In this document: one piece after another, positions 33,912 to 42,319 of the stretch | How the letters are laid out: each line of letters starts with the position of its first letter | How positions within the stretch are numbered: the first letter of the stretch is position 1 | Notes under the pieces: generated by a model | Seen by the model: only the letters and a program-made list of their open reading frames with translations | What the model was told of the DNA's origin: nothing | The model's database searches: none | Position numbers and translations under genes: made by a program | From: an uncultured Algibacter sp. | GTDB taxonomy: Bacteria; Bacteroidota; Bacteroidia; Flavobacteriales; Flavobacteriaceae | DNA length: 64,000 nucleotides | Reading direction: 5' to 3' | Assembly: GCF_947490405.1 (NCBI RefSeq) | Contig: NZ_CANLGU010000002.1 | Location: 682,001 to 746,000 of the forward strand

Positions 33912-34961
33912 ATGAAATTATCACACTTCGGCTTCGAATTACCAGAAGAATTATTAGCAGAATATCCTGCTGAAAATAGAGATGAATCACGTTTAATGGT
34001 GCTTAATAGAAAAGAGCAAACCATTGAACACAAAATGTTCAAAGATGTAATCGACTATTTTGATGAGGATGATGTTTTAGTACTTAATAATACTAAAGTA
34101 TTTCCTGCAAGACTTTACGGTAACAAAGAAAAAACAGGAGCAAGAATAGAGGTTTTTTTATTAAGAGAATTAAATGAAGAGCAACGTTTATGGGATGTTT
34201 TGGTAGATCCTGCACGAAAAATACGTATCGGGAATAAATTATATTTCGGTGAAGACGAAACTTTAGTAGCAGAGGTTATCGATAATACCACATCAAGAGG
34301 GCGTACATTAAGATTTTTATATGATGGGTCTTACAGAGAATTTCGTATAAAGCTCAACGAATTAGGAGAAACACCACTCCCAAAATACATTAAAAGAGAC
34401 GTAGAGCCAGATGATGAGCAACGCTATCAAACCATTTACGCAAAAAATGAAGGAGCAGTAGCGGCTCCAACAGCTGGTCTTCACTTTTCAAGACATCTGC
34501 TAAAACGTTTAGAAATAAAAGGTGTTAATTTCGCCGAAGTTACCCTGCATGTAGGTTTAGGTACTTTTAACCCTGTAGAGGTAGAAGATTTATCTAAACA
34601 TAAAATGGATAGCGAAGAGTTAACTATTGATACAAAAGCAGTAGACACTGTAAACAAAGCACTAAAAGAAAAAAGACGTGTTTGTGCCGTAGGTACCACC
34701 GCAGTTCGTGCTGTAGAAAGTGCTGTGTCGTCAAGCGGTCAGTTAAATGAGTTTGAAGGATGGACCAATAAATTCATCTTTCCACCTTATGAGTTTAGTA
34801 TCCCAAACGCAATGATTACTAATTTTCATACACCAAAATCTACCCTATTAATGATGGTTTCAGCATTTGCAGGTCACGATTTTATCAAGCGCGCTTACGA
34901 AGAAGCTATTAAAGAAGGCTACAAATTCTATAGCTACGGCGATGCTATGTTAATCATATAA
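33912..34961 (+). CDS. queA: S-adenosylmethionine:tRNA ribosyltransferase-isomerase
   Basis: This 349-residue enzyme makes epoxyqueuosine in tRNA by moving the ribosyl part of SAM onto 7-aminomethyl-7-deazaguanine at the wobble position. It has [29 protein letters not shown] at the start, [19 protein letters not shown] and the C-terminal [18 protein letters not shown]. It is the only queuosine gene in the window. It has its own promoter, a palindrome and leader hairpin in front, and a good terminator behind, so it is a single-gene transcript. Confidence 0.96.
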   Translation: MKLSHFGFELPEELLAEYPAENRDESRLMVLNRKEQTIEHKMFKDVIDYFDEDDVLVLNNTKVFPARLYGNKEKTGARIEVFLLRELNEEQRLWDVLVDPARKIRIGNKLYFGEDETLVAEVIDNTTSRGRTLRFLYDGSYREFRIKLNELGETPLPKYIKRDVEPDDEQRYQTIYAKNEGAVAAPTAGLHFSRHLLKRLEIKGVNFAEVTLHVGLGTFNPVEVEDLSKHKMDSEELTIDTKAVDTVNKALKEKRRVCAVGTTAVRAVESAVSSSGQLNEFEGWTNKFIFPPYEFSIPNAMITNFHTPKSTLLMMVSAFAGHDFIKRAYEEAIKEGYKFYSYGDAMLII

Positions 34962-34980
34962 TCCCAAGTATTTAAAATCA

Positions 34981-35007
34981 AGAGCCTCTTTTTAAGAGGC
35001 TTTTTTT
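34981..35007 (+). terminator. Rho-independent terminator after queA
   Basis: GCCTCTT (34984-34990), loop TTT, AAGAGGC (34994-35000) and seven Ts. It starts 20 bases after the queA stop. Confidence 0.92.
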
Positions 35008-35023
35008 ATTTCAATTATTTGGT

Positions 35024-35117
35024 GGGCATTACAACAAGGGTCGGGCTATCCACTACAAGTCCTCGCTTGTGCGCAAGGGCGCAAAAGCTGTGGGCTATCC
35101 GTTACTATCCCTAATGC
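35024..35117 (-). repeat. Dispersed structured repeat, copy C (inverted)
   Basis: Read on the minus strand it aligns with copy B along its length: GCATTAGGGATAG, GGATAGCCCACAGC, GCGAGGACTTGTAG, GGATAGCCCGACCC and TAATGCCC. The ends are GCATTA and TAATGC (plus-strand 35112-35117 and 35026-35031). Where copies A and B have G-C in this stem, copy C has A-T on both sides, a paired change. Confidence 0.85.
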
Positions 35118-35177
35118 AAAGGCTAACTCCAAATACAATTCATAATTGAAAACATCGTAATTCGTAATTCGATTCAC

Positions 35178-35185
35178 TATTTTTG
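35178..35185 (+). promoter_or_regulatory. -7 element for rlmN
   Basis: TATTTTTG is a full TAnnTTTG match 8 bases before the rlmN ATG, implying an almost leaderless transcript. A TTG at 35146-35148 is 29 bases away, too far for a standard -33 box. Confidence 0.4.
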
Positions 35186-35193
35186 CAAAACTT

Positions 35194-36234
35194 ATGGCGA
35201 CAAGTAAAAAAGATATACGCGCATTAACCAAAGAACAGCTTAGAGATTTCTTTGTAAAAGAAGGCGATAAAGCATTCAGAGGAAATCAAGTTTACGAATG
35301 GTTGTGGCAAAAATCTGCACATACTTTTGAAGATATGACTAATATCTCAAAAGAAACGCGCCAAATGTTGCAAGATCATTTTGTTATCAATCATATTAAG
35401 GTTGATCAAATGCAACGAAGTTCAGATGGCACCATAAAAAATGCAGTCCGTTTACATGATGATTTAATAGTAGAATCCGTTTTAATTCCAACAAAAACAA
35501 GAACTACAGCCTGTGTATCTAGTCAAGTAGGCTGTAGTTTAGATTGTAAGTTTTGTGCAACAGCTCGATTAAAACGCATGCGTAACCTTAATCCAGATGA
35601 AATTTACGACCAAGTTGTTGCCATAGATAACGAAAGTAGATTATATCACAACAGACCATTAAGTAACATAGTGTTCATGGGAATGGGAGAACCACTCATG
35701 AATTACAATAACGTAATAAAGGCCATTGATAAAATTACATCAGAAGAAGGTTTAGGAATGTCACCAAAACGTATTGTGGTTTCAACTTCAGGAGTACCTA
35801 AAATGATAAAAAAAATGGCAGATGACGAAGTTAAATTTAAATTAGCTGTGTCTTTACACTCGGCAATAGATGAGGTGAGAACATCTATTATGCCATTTAA
35901 CGCTACGTTTCCGCTTAACGATTTAAGAGAAGCACTTCAATATTGGTATGCCAAAACTAAAAACAGAATTACTTATGAGTATGTAGTTTGGGATGATATT
36001 AATGATAAGAAAAAAGATGTTGACGCACTAGTTGAGTTCTGCAAATTTGCGCCAAGTAAAGTCAATCTTATTGAATATAACCCTATTGATGATGGCGAGT
36101 TTCAGCAAGCGAGCTCAAAAGCATTAGATATGTATGTAAGAGTGCTAGAGGAAAATAATATTACAGTAACAGTAAGACGAAGCAGAGGTAAAGATATTGA
36201 TGCCGCATGCGGGCAATTAGCAAACAAAACCTAA
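35194..36234 (+). CDS. rlmN: 23S rRNA A2503 / tRNA A37 C2-methyltransferase
   Basis: This 346-residue radical-SAM enzyme has the cluster motif CSLDCKFC (CxxxCxxC) near residue 112-119. The mechanistic cysteines of the family are expected in CVSSQVG upstream and DAACGQLA near the C-terminus; a Cys is seen at both places. It also shows VFMGMGEPLMNY and VSTSGVPKMI. It methylates C2 of A2503 in 23S rRNA and of A37 in some tRNAs. It lies downstream of repeat copy C and is followed by the polyprenyl synthase gene with its own -7 element. Confidence 0.97.
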   Translation: MATSKKDIRALTKEQLRDFFVKEGDKAFRGNQVYEWLWQKSAHTFEDMTNISKETRQMLQDHFVINHIKVDQMQRSSDGTIKNAVRLHDDLIVESVLIPTKTRTTACVSSQVGCSLDCKFCATARLKRMRNLNPDEIYDQVVAIDNESRLYHNRPLSNIVFMGMGEPLMNYNNVIKAIDKITSEEGLGMSPKRIVVSTSGVPKMIKKMADDEVKFKLAVSLHSAIDEVRTSIMPFNATFPLNDLREALQYWYAKTKNRITYEYVVWDDINDKKKDVDALVEFCKFAPSKVNLIEYNPIDDGEFQQASSKALDMYVRVLEENNITVTVRRSRGKDIDAACGQLANKT

Positions 36235-36253
36235 AAAATTATATTCTAAAACT

Positions 36254-36261
36254 TATCTTTG
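36254..36261 (+). promoter_or_regulatory. -7 element for the polyprenyl synthase gene
   Basis: TATCTTTG matches TAnnTTTG and lies 20 bases before the chosen TTG start codon at 36282. This placement supports that start. Confidence 0.45.
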
Positions 36262-36281
36262 AAATTCCTTAAACCAATTAC

Positions 36282-37259
36282 TTGAAAGTAGTAGAACAAA
36301 TAAAGCAACCTATAGCCTTTGAAATGGATCTTTTCGAGCAAAAGTTCCAACTTTCCATGTCAAGTAAAGTAGCTTTATTAAATAGAATTACGCACTATAT
36401 CGTTAACCGAAAAGGTAAACAAATGCGACCTATGTTTGTGTTTTTGGTAGCAAAAATGGTCTCTAATGGAGAAGTAAATGAGCGTACCTACAGAGGCGCA
36501 TCAGTAATAGAATTAATACATACAGCAACTTTAGTCCATGACGATGTTGTGGATGATAGTAATCGTAGAAGAGGTTTTTTCTCAGTAAATGCACTTTGGA
36601 AAAATAAAATAGCAGTGTTAATTGGAGACTTTCTACTTTCAAAGGGTTTGTTGTTATCTATTGATAATAGCGATTTCGACTTGCTGAAAATTATTTCCAT
36701 TGCTGTTAGGGAAATGAGTGAGGGTGAACTCCTTCAAATTGAAAAAGCCCGAAAACTAGATATAACTGAAGATATTTACTACGAAATTATTAGGCAAAAA
36801 ACGGCAACATTAATTGCAGCTTGTTGTAGTTTGGGAGCAGCATCGGTAAAGCCAGAGTCACAGCACGTAGAAACCATGCGCAAATTTGGTGAACTTATTG
36901 GTATGGCATTTCAAATCAAAGATGATTTATTTGATTACGGAGACACTCAAATTGGTAAGCCAACAGGAATTGATATTAAAGAGCAAAAAATGACATTGCC
37001 TTTAATTTATGCGCTTAATAATGCTAATAAAAAGGATAAAAAGTGGCTTATCAATTCTGTTAAAAACCATAACAAAAATGCTAAACGCGTTAAAGAAGTT
37101 ATTGCTTTTGTTAAAGATAACGGTGGTTTAGATTACGCAATTTCAAAAATGAAAGTATTTCAAGCAGAAGCACTACAATTACTTGAAAACTACCCTGAAT
37201 CAGACTATAAAAATTCGCTAGAACTTATGGTGAATTATGTGATTGATAGAAAGAAATAG
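36282..37259 (+). CDS. Trans-polyprenyl diphosphate synthase (octaprenyl-type)
   Basis: This 325-residue all-alpha enzyme elongates farnesyl diphosphate to a long-chain prenyl diphosphate for menaquinone side chains. The first aspartate-rich motif is HDDVVDD, with the second in IKDDLFDYG. The start is TTG: the residues KVVEQIKQPIAFEMDLFE after it look like the conserved family N-terminus, and the next ATG would cut it off. No ATG is available further upstream. Chain length cannot be read from the sequence alone. The convergent transglutaminase gene ends at the next base. Confidence 0.92.
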   Translation: MKVVEQIKQPIAFEMDLFEQKFQLSMSSKVALLNRITHYIVNRKGKQMRPMFVFLVAKMVSNGEVNERTYRGASVIELIHTATLVHDDVVDDSNRRRGFFSVNALWKNKIAVLIGDFLLSKGLLLSIDNSDFDLLKIISIAVREMSEGELLQIEKARKLDITEDIYYEIIRQKTATLIAACCSLGAASVKPESQHVETMRKFGELIGMAFQIKDDLFDYGDTQIGKPTGIDIKEQKMTLPLIYALNNANKKDKKWLINSVKNHNKNAKRVKEVIAFVKDNGGLDYAISKMKVFQAEALQLLENYPESDYKNSLELMVNYVIDRKK

Positions 37260-38213
37260 TTATTGCTGTTGCTGCATTTGTTGTAGTAATTTTACGTTTT
37301 GAAGATAGCTGTTATTACTAACTTCAAGTTCTTCTTTTTTTAAGGAGATTTTAAGTTCCTCATTATTTTTAAAAGTGCTTACTTTTACTTTAACAAGTAA
37401 ATCACTTATTGCGTTACCTTTAAAAACACCCTTAACAGGAGCACAATCTTTATAATCTCTTCCAACAGCCAACCGCACATGGTACTCATTTGCAATCGCG
37501 TTATTAGTTGGATCTATACCTAGCCAACCATAAAAAGGGATGTAAACTTCTATCCATGCATGAGTAGCACCTTCACCTCTTGAACCAGATTCATTAGGGC
37601 AAATATAACCACTTACATAACGTGCAGGGATACCTAACATTCTAACCATTTGAAGTAAAATATTTGTAAAATCTTGACAAACACCAGCCTTTAAGCTCCA
37701 TACATGATCAAGTTTAGAATCTACATTGGTAATACCTTGTATATACTTAAAATTACTATAAATATATTCACATAGTTCAAGCACGATTTTAAAAGGCGAG
37801 AGTATATTTAAATCTTTTGTATTTAATAATTCTAAAATAGAATCTGTGCCATCAAATGTTTTGTACTTTAAGTAGTCAATAAAATCTGGTTTATGCTTTA
37901 TGTTTTTTAATTCCTCCCATTGTTCGTTAATAGGTTTTAAATCGTTAGGAAATATTTTTTCTTTTGTTTTTATTTCAATTTCAGAAATAACAGACAAGAA
38001 ATTATGAGGTTCTAAAATCATAAATGTACCTACTGTATTTCCAAAAAAATCGGTGTAGGTTTCTATTTTTGGATTCGTATTAATACTTAAAGTATGAGAA
38101 GATACACTCTGAAACTCATCCTGTATTGGGTGCAACATAATTTGGTTAGCACCATCTATAATCAAATTACTATAGCTATACTTAGTAAGATGTTTTATAA
38201 AAAATGTAGGCAT
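37260..38213 (-). CDS. Transglutaminase-like cysteine peptidase of the ATP-grasp/alpha-E operon
   Basis: This 317-residue protein has an N-terminal bacterial transglutaminase beta domain (YSYSNLIIDGANQIMLHPI) and a transglutaminase core. The core has the nucleophile in KAGVCQDFTNILLQMVR, the histidine in GATHAWIEVYIP and the aspartate in WLGIDPTNN, so it should be an active amidase, peptidase or ligase. No signal peptide is seen; the site is probably cytoplasmic. It is the third gene after the ATP-grasp and alpha-E genes, with an 8-base gap. The last residues are a Gln-rich tail. Confidence 0.9.
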   Translation of the reverse strand: MPTFFIKHLTKYSYSNLIIDGANQIMLHPIQDEFQSVSSHTLSINTNPKIETYTDFFGNTVGTFMILEPHNFLSVISEIEIKTKEKIFPNDLKPINEQWEELKNIKHKPDFIDYLKYKTFDGTDSILELLNTKDLNILSPFKIVLELCEYIYSNFKYIQGITNVDSKLDHVWSLKAGVCQDFTNILLQMVRMLGIPARYVSGYICPNESGSRGEGATHAWIEVYIPFYGWLGIDPTNNAIANEYHVRLAVGRDYKDCAPVKGVFKGNAISDLLVKVKVSTFKNNEELKISLKKEELEVSNNSYLQNVKLLQQMQQQQ

Positions 38214-38221
38214 GAGCTTAA

Positions 38222-39148
38222 TTAGTTAACATTTGAAAAGTAAACAGTATTAATACTAAAAGAAATATTTTTAATATCCTCTTTTATGCCTTTAATAAAA
38301 TTATCAAGGCCTTGATCATTTATACTCTCAATAGTAGTGTATTTTATTGTACTTTCAAGTTTTCCGAGTAAAAATTCTATATTATTTTTTTCAAGTTCAC
38401 CAGATTCAATTAATAAATTTACATGCCTGTTTAGTTTATTTATACAATAGTATACAGAGCGAGGAAATAATGTGTCTTGAAATATCATGGTAATAATATG
38501 GTCTTCCCTGAACGATGATTTATGTTTTTTTAGATATAGTTGATAGCCGCCAATGGAAAGTAATAAGTTTTTCCAATAAAAACTTTGTTCTAAACTATCG
38601 GATGTTTTAGCAATTTCAATAAGTTTCATCGCAGTAAAATCTGAAATTTGAATAACCCGTTCTAAATACTTACCAATGTTCATAAAGTAATACGCAGGAC
38701 CTCGTTCTAGAGTAATGTCCATATTACCATAAAATTTTAGATGAAATGCTAATAAGTTATCTAAAAAAACAATTGGGTCCTCTTCTTTAAGCTCTTCTCT
38801 AAGTGCTTTTTTAGTAAGGAATAAATAATAACTATTAATACATAACCATAATTCTTTAGAAATATGTTCTTGAACGCTTCTGGCATTTTCTCTAGCTCGT
38901 GTAACAATATTTAATATAGAGTTGGAATTTTCATGATTAAAAACCATGAAGTTTATGCATTCAATAGCATCTTCGGTATAAAATGTGTTGTCAGTACTTG
39001 TGTAGTTTTTAATTATTGGCGACCATGAGAATAATTCTGGAGAGTCCTGATTAGCATAAAAATTCACTTTGAGTAAACTTAAAATACCGTTCCCGCGTTC
39101 CATATATCTATCTAACCAAATTAGATTATTTGCAACTCTGCTTAGCAT
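38222..39148 (-). CDS. Alpha-E domain protein
   Basis: The protein has 308 residues from the ATG at 39148, whose product begins MLSRVANNLIWLDRYMERG, the typical start of alpha-E (DUF403) proteins. An earlier in-frame ATG at 39181 would overlap the ATP-grasp gene by 16 bases and add an unusual extension. The protein is all helical with no recognisable catalytic site. Alpha-E proteins almost always accompany circularly permuted ATP-grasp and transglutaminase-like genes. They are thought to be a structural partner, but the biochemistry is unproven. Confidence 0.9.
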   Translation of the reverse strand: MLSRVANNLIWLDRYMERGNGILSLLKVNFYANQDSPELFSWSPIIKNYTSTDNTFYTEDAIECINFMVFNHENSNSILNIVTRARENARSVQEHISKELWLCINSYYLFLTKKALREELKEEDPIVFLDNLLAFHLKFYGNMDITLERGPAYYFMNIGKYLERVIQISDFTAMKLIEIAKTSDSLEQSFYWKNLLLSIGGYQLYLKKHKSSFREDHIITMIFQDTLFPRSVYYCINKLNRHVNLLIESGELEKNNIEFLLGKLESTIKYTTIESINDQGLDNFIKGIKEDIKNISFSINTVYFSNVN

Positions 39149-39165
39149 GTTTTGTTTTTTTATTT

Positions 39166-40608
39166 TTATTGAGTCACCCAAGTATCTTTACTGCCACCCC
39201 CTTGCGAACTATTTACAACTAACGACCCCTTTTTTAAAGCTACTCTAGTAAGTCCACCAGGAGTTATATCTATTCCATCTTTACCTGAGAGCGCAAAAGG
39301 TCTTAAGTCTATACAACGGGGTGATAGTTTTCCATCAATACAGCATGGTGCCGTAGATAGTCTTAAAATGGGTTGTGCTATAAAATTATCAGGATTTTTT
39401 TTAACGTTTTCAAGATAGTCCTTAATTTCTTCATCAGTAGCTTCATGCCCCATGAGCATGCCGTAACCGCCACTTCCATCAGTTTTTTTAATTACCATAT
39501 CTTTTATATGGTTTGCTACATGCTTATACTCCTCTGGTTTTCCTAATTGATAGGTTTCAATATTCTTTAAAATAGGTTCTTCTTCTAAATAATACTTAAT
39601 CATATCAGGTACATAAATATAAATGGCTTTATCATCAGCAATTCCAGTTCCAGGTGCATTTACAATATTTACATTGCCTTTTCTATAAGCAGCCATAATA
39701 CCAGCAACCCCCAATGTGCTTGATTCATTAAATTCTAAAGGGTCTAAAAACTCATCGTCAACACGTCTGTAAATAACATCTACTCGTTTTAGACCATTAG
39801 TTGTTTTCATAAAAACAAAGTGGTCTTTAACTACTAAATCACTTCCTTCTACTAATTCAATACCCATGAGGCGTGCTAGTGTAGTGTGCTCGTAGTAAGC
39901 CGAATTATAAATACCCGGGGTTAGTAATACTACGTTAGGATCGTTCTGATCAGAGAGTTCTTTAAGTTTTTTATATAATAAATTAGGGTAACTATCTACA
40001 GGTCTTATTTGGTTTTTTGGAATAATCCCAGGAAATATACGTTTAGAAATTTCTCTATTTTCAAGCATATAGCTTACTCCAGAAGGCGTTCTTAAATTAT
40101 CCTCAAGTACATAAAACTCACCATCGTTATTTCTTATTAAGTCAACCCCAGCAATATGAACATAAATATCATGAGGGACTTTAACCCCTTTCATTTCTCT
40201 TAAAAAATTTGGACAAGAATAAATGAGTTCAGCAGGAATAATACCATCATTAATTATAAATTGGTCGTGATAAATATCTTTAATAAAAAGATTAAGTGCT
40301 TTGATACGTTGTTTAATTCCTTTATCAATTTTTTTCCATTCAAGGGCTGTAATTATTCTAGGAACAATATCAAATGGAAATATTTTTTCAATACCTTCAT
40401 TATCGTTGTAAACTGTAAAAGTGACCCCTTGACTCATAAATAACTGTTTGGATAATTCTTCTTTTTTAAAGAGAACCTCTGGAGATGTACTTTTAAGATA
40501 TTCATTAATTATATTGTACTGAGATCTAATGTTAGAATCACTACTGTACATTTCATCCCAGGTATTTGGAAGTAAGTCATATGATGAAAATAAGTTATCG
40601 TTGGTCAT
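39166..40608 (-). CDS. Circularly permuted type 2 ATP-grasp protein
   Basis: The protein has 480 residues from the ATG at 40608; a GTG three codons earlier is also in frame. The motifs of this ATP-grasp class are present: GVDLIRNNDGEFYVLEDNLRTPSGVSY, then LTPGIYNSAYYEH and VKKTDGSGGYGM-like sequence (VIKKTDGSGGYGMLMG). The C-terminus has RPFALSG and GGLTRVALKKGSLVVNSSQGGGSKDTWV, the hallmark end of the family. It likely forms an amide or peptide bond using ATP, on an unknown substrate. It heads the three-gene operon on the minus strand. Confidence 0.92.
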   Translation of the reverse strand: MTNDNLFSSYDLLPNTWDEMYSSDSNIRSQYNIINEYLKSTSPEVLFKKEELSKQLFMSQGVTFTVYNDNEGIEKIFPFDIVPRIITALEWKKIDKGIKQRIKALNLFIKDIYHDQFIINDGIIPAELIYSCPNFLREMKGVKVPHDIYVHIAGVDLIRNNDGEFYVLEDNLRTPSGVSYMLENREISKRIFPGIIPKNQIRPVDSYPNLLYKKLKELSDQNDPNVVLLTPGIYNSAYYEHTTLARLMGIELVEGSDLVVKDHFVFMKTTNGLKRVDVIYRRVDDEFLDPLEFNESSTLGVAGIMAAYRKGNVNIVNAPGTGIADDKAIYIYVPDMIKYYLEEEPILKNIETYQLGKPEEYKHVANHIKDMVIKKTDGSGGYGMLMGHEATDEEIKDYLENVKKNPDNFIAQPILRLSTAPCCIDGKLSPRCIDLRPFALSGKDGIDITPGGLTRVALKKGSLVVNSSQGGGSKDTWVTQ

Positions 40609-40920
40609 AAGCTTCACTTTCTTTAAAAATAAGTATATTTTAAGAAATATTCAGTGTATTAGTTGTTTTTAAAAAAATAAATTAAGGATTTTTGATTTTT
40701 ATTAAGAATAATATTAGCATTTATGAAAATAAATACAATAAATTACATTTTATTTATTCTAACGTGTCTTATAGTTTCTATATCAATTGAAAAATATTAA
40801 CCTTAAGGCAACCATTAACTTAAAATTTGCGTCTTTATAAGTAGAAGCACATCAGATAATGTATGATATCTTAAAAAGAGACAATTAAACGCATTATACT
40901 AAATTTATTTGGTGTTAAAA
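40609..40920. other. Intergenic region between divergent ATP-grasp and sigma-factor genes
   Basis: This 312-base AT-rich stretch must hold two divergent promoters, but I see no full TTG/TAnnTTTG pair. It contains a 25-codon frame (40723-40800, plus strand) for a short hydrophobic peptide (MKINTINYILFILTCLIVS and a few more residues). It has no promoter or conserved feature that I can point to, so I do not call it a gene. Confidence 0.5.
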
Positions 40921-41496
40921 ATGAATACATTTTTGAAAGTCATACAATTGCATAAAAACGAAAATGCTTTAATAAAAAAAGCGATTAAAAATAATCGTGA
41001 AGCGCAACATGTATTGTTTGAAATGCATTCGCCTAAAATGTTAAGTGTATGTAGATACTATATAAAAGATATTCAACAAGCCGAAGAAGCTATGTTGAAC
41101 GGTTTTTTTAAGGTGTTTAAAAACTTAAAATCCTATAAAGGAGATGGGAGTTTTGAGGGTTGGGTTAGACGCATCATGATTCGAGAATCTATTTCATATT
41201 TAAGGCAAAAAAAAAGGATTGATTTTTTGTCAGATGAAGATGTAAGTACTAATGCGTATAGTAATAGTATTCAAACCAATTTAGAAGTCAACGATATTCA
41301 AAAGTTAATAGATAATTTGCCCGAAGGGTACCGTATGGTATTTGTTATGTTCGCCATTGAAGGGTATAAGCATCATGAAATTTCAGAACTTTTAAATATT
41401 AGTCAAGGTACATCCAAATCGCAACTTTTTAAAGCACGTAAGATGCTTCAAGAACAAATAAAAAAAATTAATAAAACGAGCTATGGCACCCATTAA
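40921..41496 (+). CDS. ECF-type RNA polymerase sigma factor
   Basis: The protein has 191 residues from the ATG at 40921; the in-frame TTG four codons earlier is less likely. Region 2 is seen in LFEMHSPKMLSVCRYYIKDIQQAEEAMLNGFFKVFKNLKSYK (DNA melting and -10 binding). Region 4 is seen in LPEGYRMVFVMFAIEGYKHHEISELLNISQGTSKSQLFKARKML (-35-type recognition). No linker region 3 is present, as expected for group 4 sigma factors. The gene overlaps a single-span membrane protein gene by 14 bases, the usual position of its anti-sigma factor. Confidence 0.93.
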   Translation: MNTFLKVIQLHKNENALIKKAIKNNREAQHVLFEMHSPKMLSVCRYYIKDIQQAEEAMLNGFFKVFKNLKSYKGDGSFEGWVRRIMIRESISYLRQKKRIDFLSDEDVSTNAYSNSIQTNLEVNDIQKLIDNLPEGYRMVFVMFAIEGYKHHEISELLNISQGTSKSQLFKARKMLQEQIKKINKTSYGTH

Positions 41497-42247
41497 ATTT
41501 GAAGACGACTTTAAAGAAAAGCTGAATAAACGCGACATAGCACCATCAACAGAAGCTTGGATTAAGTTGTCAGAACGCTTAGATAATCAAGAAGAAAAAA
41601 GCAATAGAAAATCCTATTGGTGGTTTGGTGTAGCAGCCAGTATTATTGGTGTTTTATTTGTTGTCTCTCAGCTTTTAAATGATGATGTTAATTTAGACGA
41701 ACCTGCAGTAGTTGAAACTCCAGAGCAAACTACTAAAAGTGAAATCATAACTATTGCTGCTGATAATGATGAAGTTATAGAGATGGAAGAACAAAGTATC
41801 CTTCTCAATGAAAACAAAGACATTCAAAAAGAATTAGTAGAACAAAAACAATCAATTAAACAAGAAAATAAAAATGCGCCTATTGATTTAGCATACGAAA
41901 AGGAACTAGTTCAAGATAACGTTAAATCTAAAAAAGAAATAGATATAACTAGTAAGGAATTATCTTTTGAAGAGCAAAAAATACAAGATGTTGTCGCAAA
42001 GGTTCAACTCATGAAAGCAGAAAATAATATGGTTACAGATGCTGATATTGAAGCCTTATTGCTAGCTGCTCAAAAAGAAATTCAACTTAATAGACTTAAT
42101 AACGAAACAACTGGAGTGGTTGATGCTAATGCTTTACTTCAAGACGTTGAAGCGGAGTTGGATCAATCCTTCAGGACTAAGGTTTTCGATGCCTTAAAAT
42201 CAAGTTACAATTCGGTAAAAACTGCAGTTGCCCAACGTAATAATTAA
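41483..42247 (+). CDS. Single-span membrane protein, candidate anti-sigma factor
   Basis: This 254-residue protein has about 45 cytoplasmic residues (FKEKLNKRDIAPSTEAWIKLSERL, amphipathic), one membrane helix near 46-65 (WWFGVAASIIGVLFVVSQLL) and a long acidic, Glu/Gln/Lys-rich periplasmic part with helical character. It has no FecR or zinc-binding HxxxCxxC signature. Its start lies inside the sigma-factor gene, so the pair is co-translated. An anti-sigma role is inferred from topology and position only. Similar proteins in Flavobacteriaceae are usually annotated as hypothetical. Confidence 0.8.
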   Translation: MAPIKFEDDFKEKLNKRDIAPSTEAWIKLSERLDNQEEKSNRKSYWWFGVAASIIGVLFVVSQLLNDDVNLDEPAVVETPEQTTKSEIITIAADNDEVIEMEEQSILLNENKDIQKELVEQKQSIKQENKNAPIDLAYEKELVQDNVKSKKEIDITSKELSFEEQKIQDVVAKVQLMKAENNMVTDADIEALLLAAQKEIQLNRLNNETTGVVDANALLQDVEAELDQSFRTKVFDALKSSYNSVKTAVAQRNN

Positions 42248-42319
42248 ATTCAATCAAATAGTAAAATCATTAATCAAAAGATGCTGTAAATACATTCAGC
42301 ACACAAAAAACGAACAGTT

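Noticed and set aside
35046-35231. 61-codon minus-strand frame before rlmN
   Set aside because: It is the translation of repeat copy C and of the rlmN start region in the wrong frame.
40723-40800. 25-codon hydrophobic peptide frame upstream of the sigma factor
   Set aside because: It is short, has no promoter or regulatory pairing near it, and AT-rich DNA readily gives such frames. Unlike the pheA leader it has no codon bias for an amino acid.
41483-42247. FecR-type anti-sigma factor
   Set aside because: No FecR domain and no TonB receptor of the SusC or FecA type next to it; only topology and position support an anti-sigma role.
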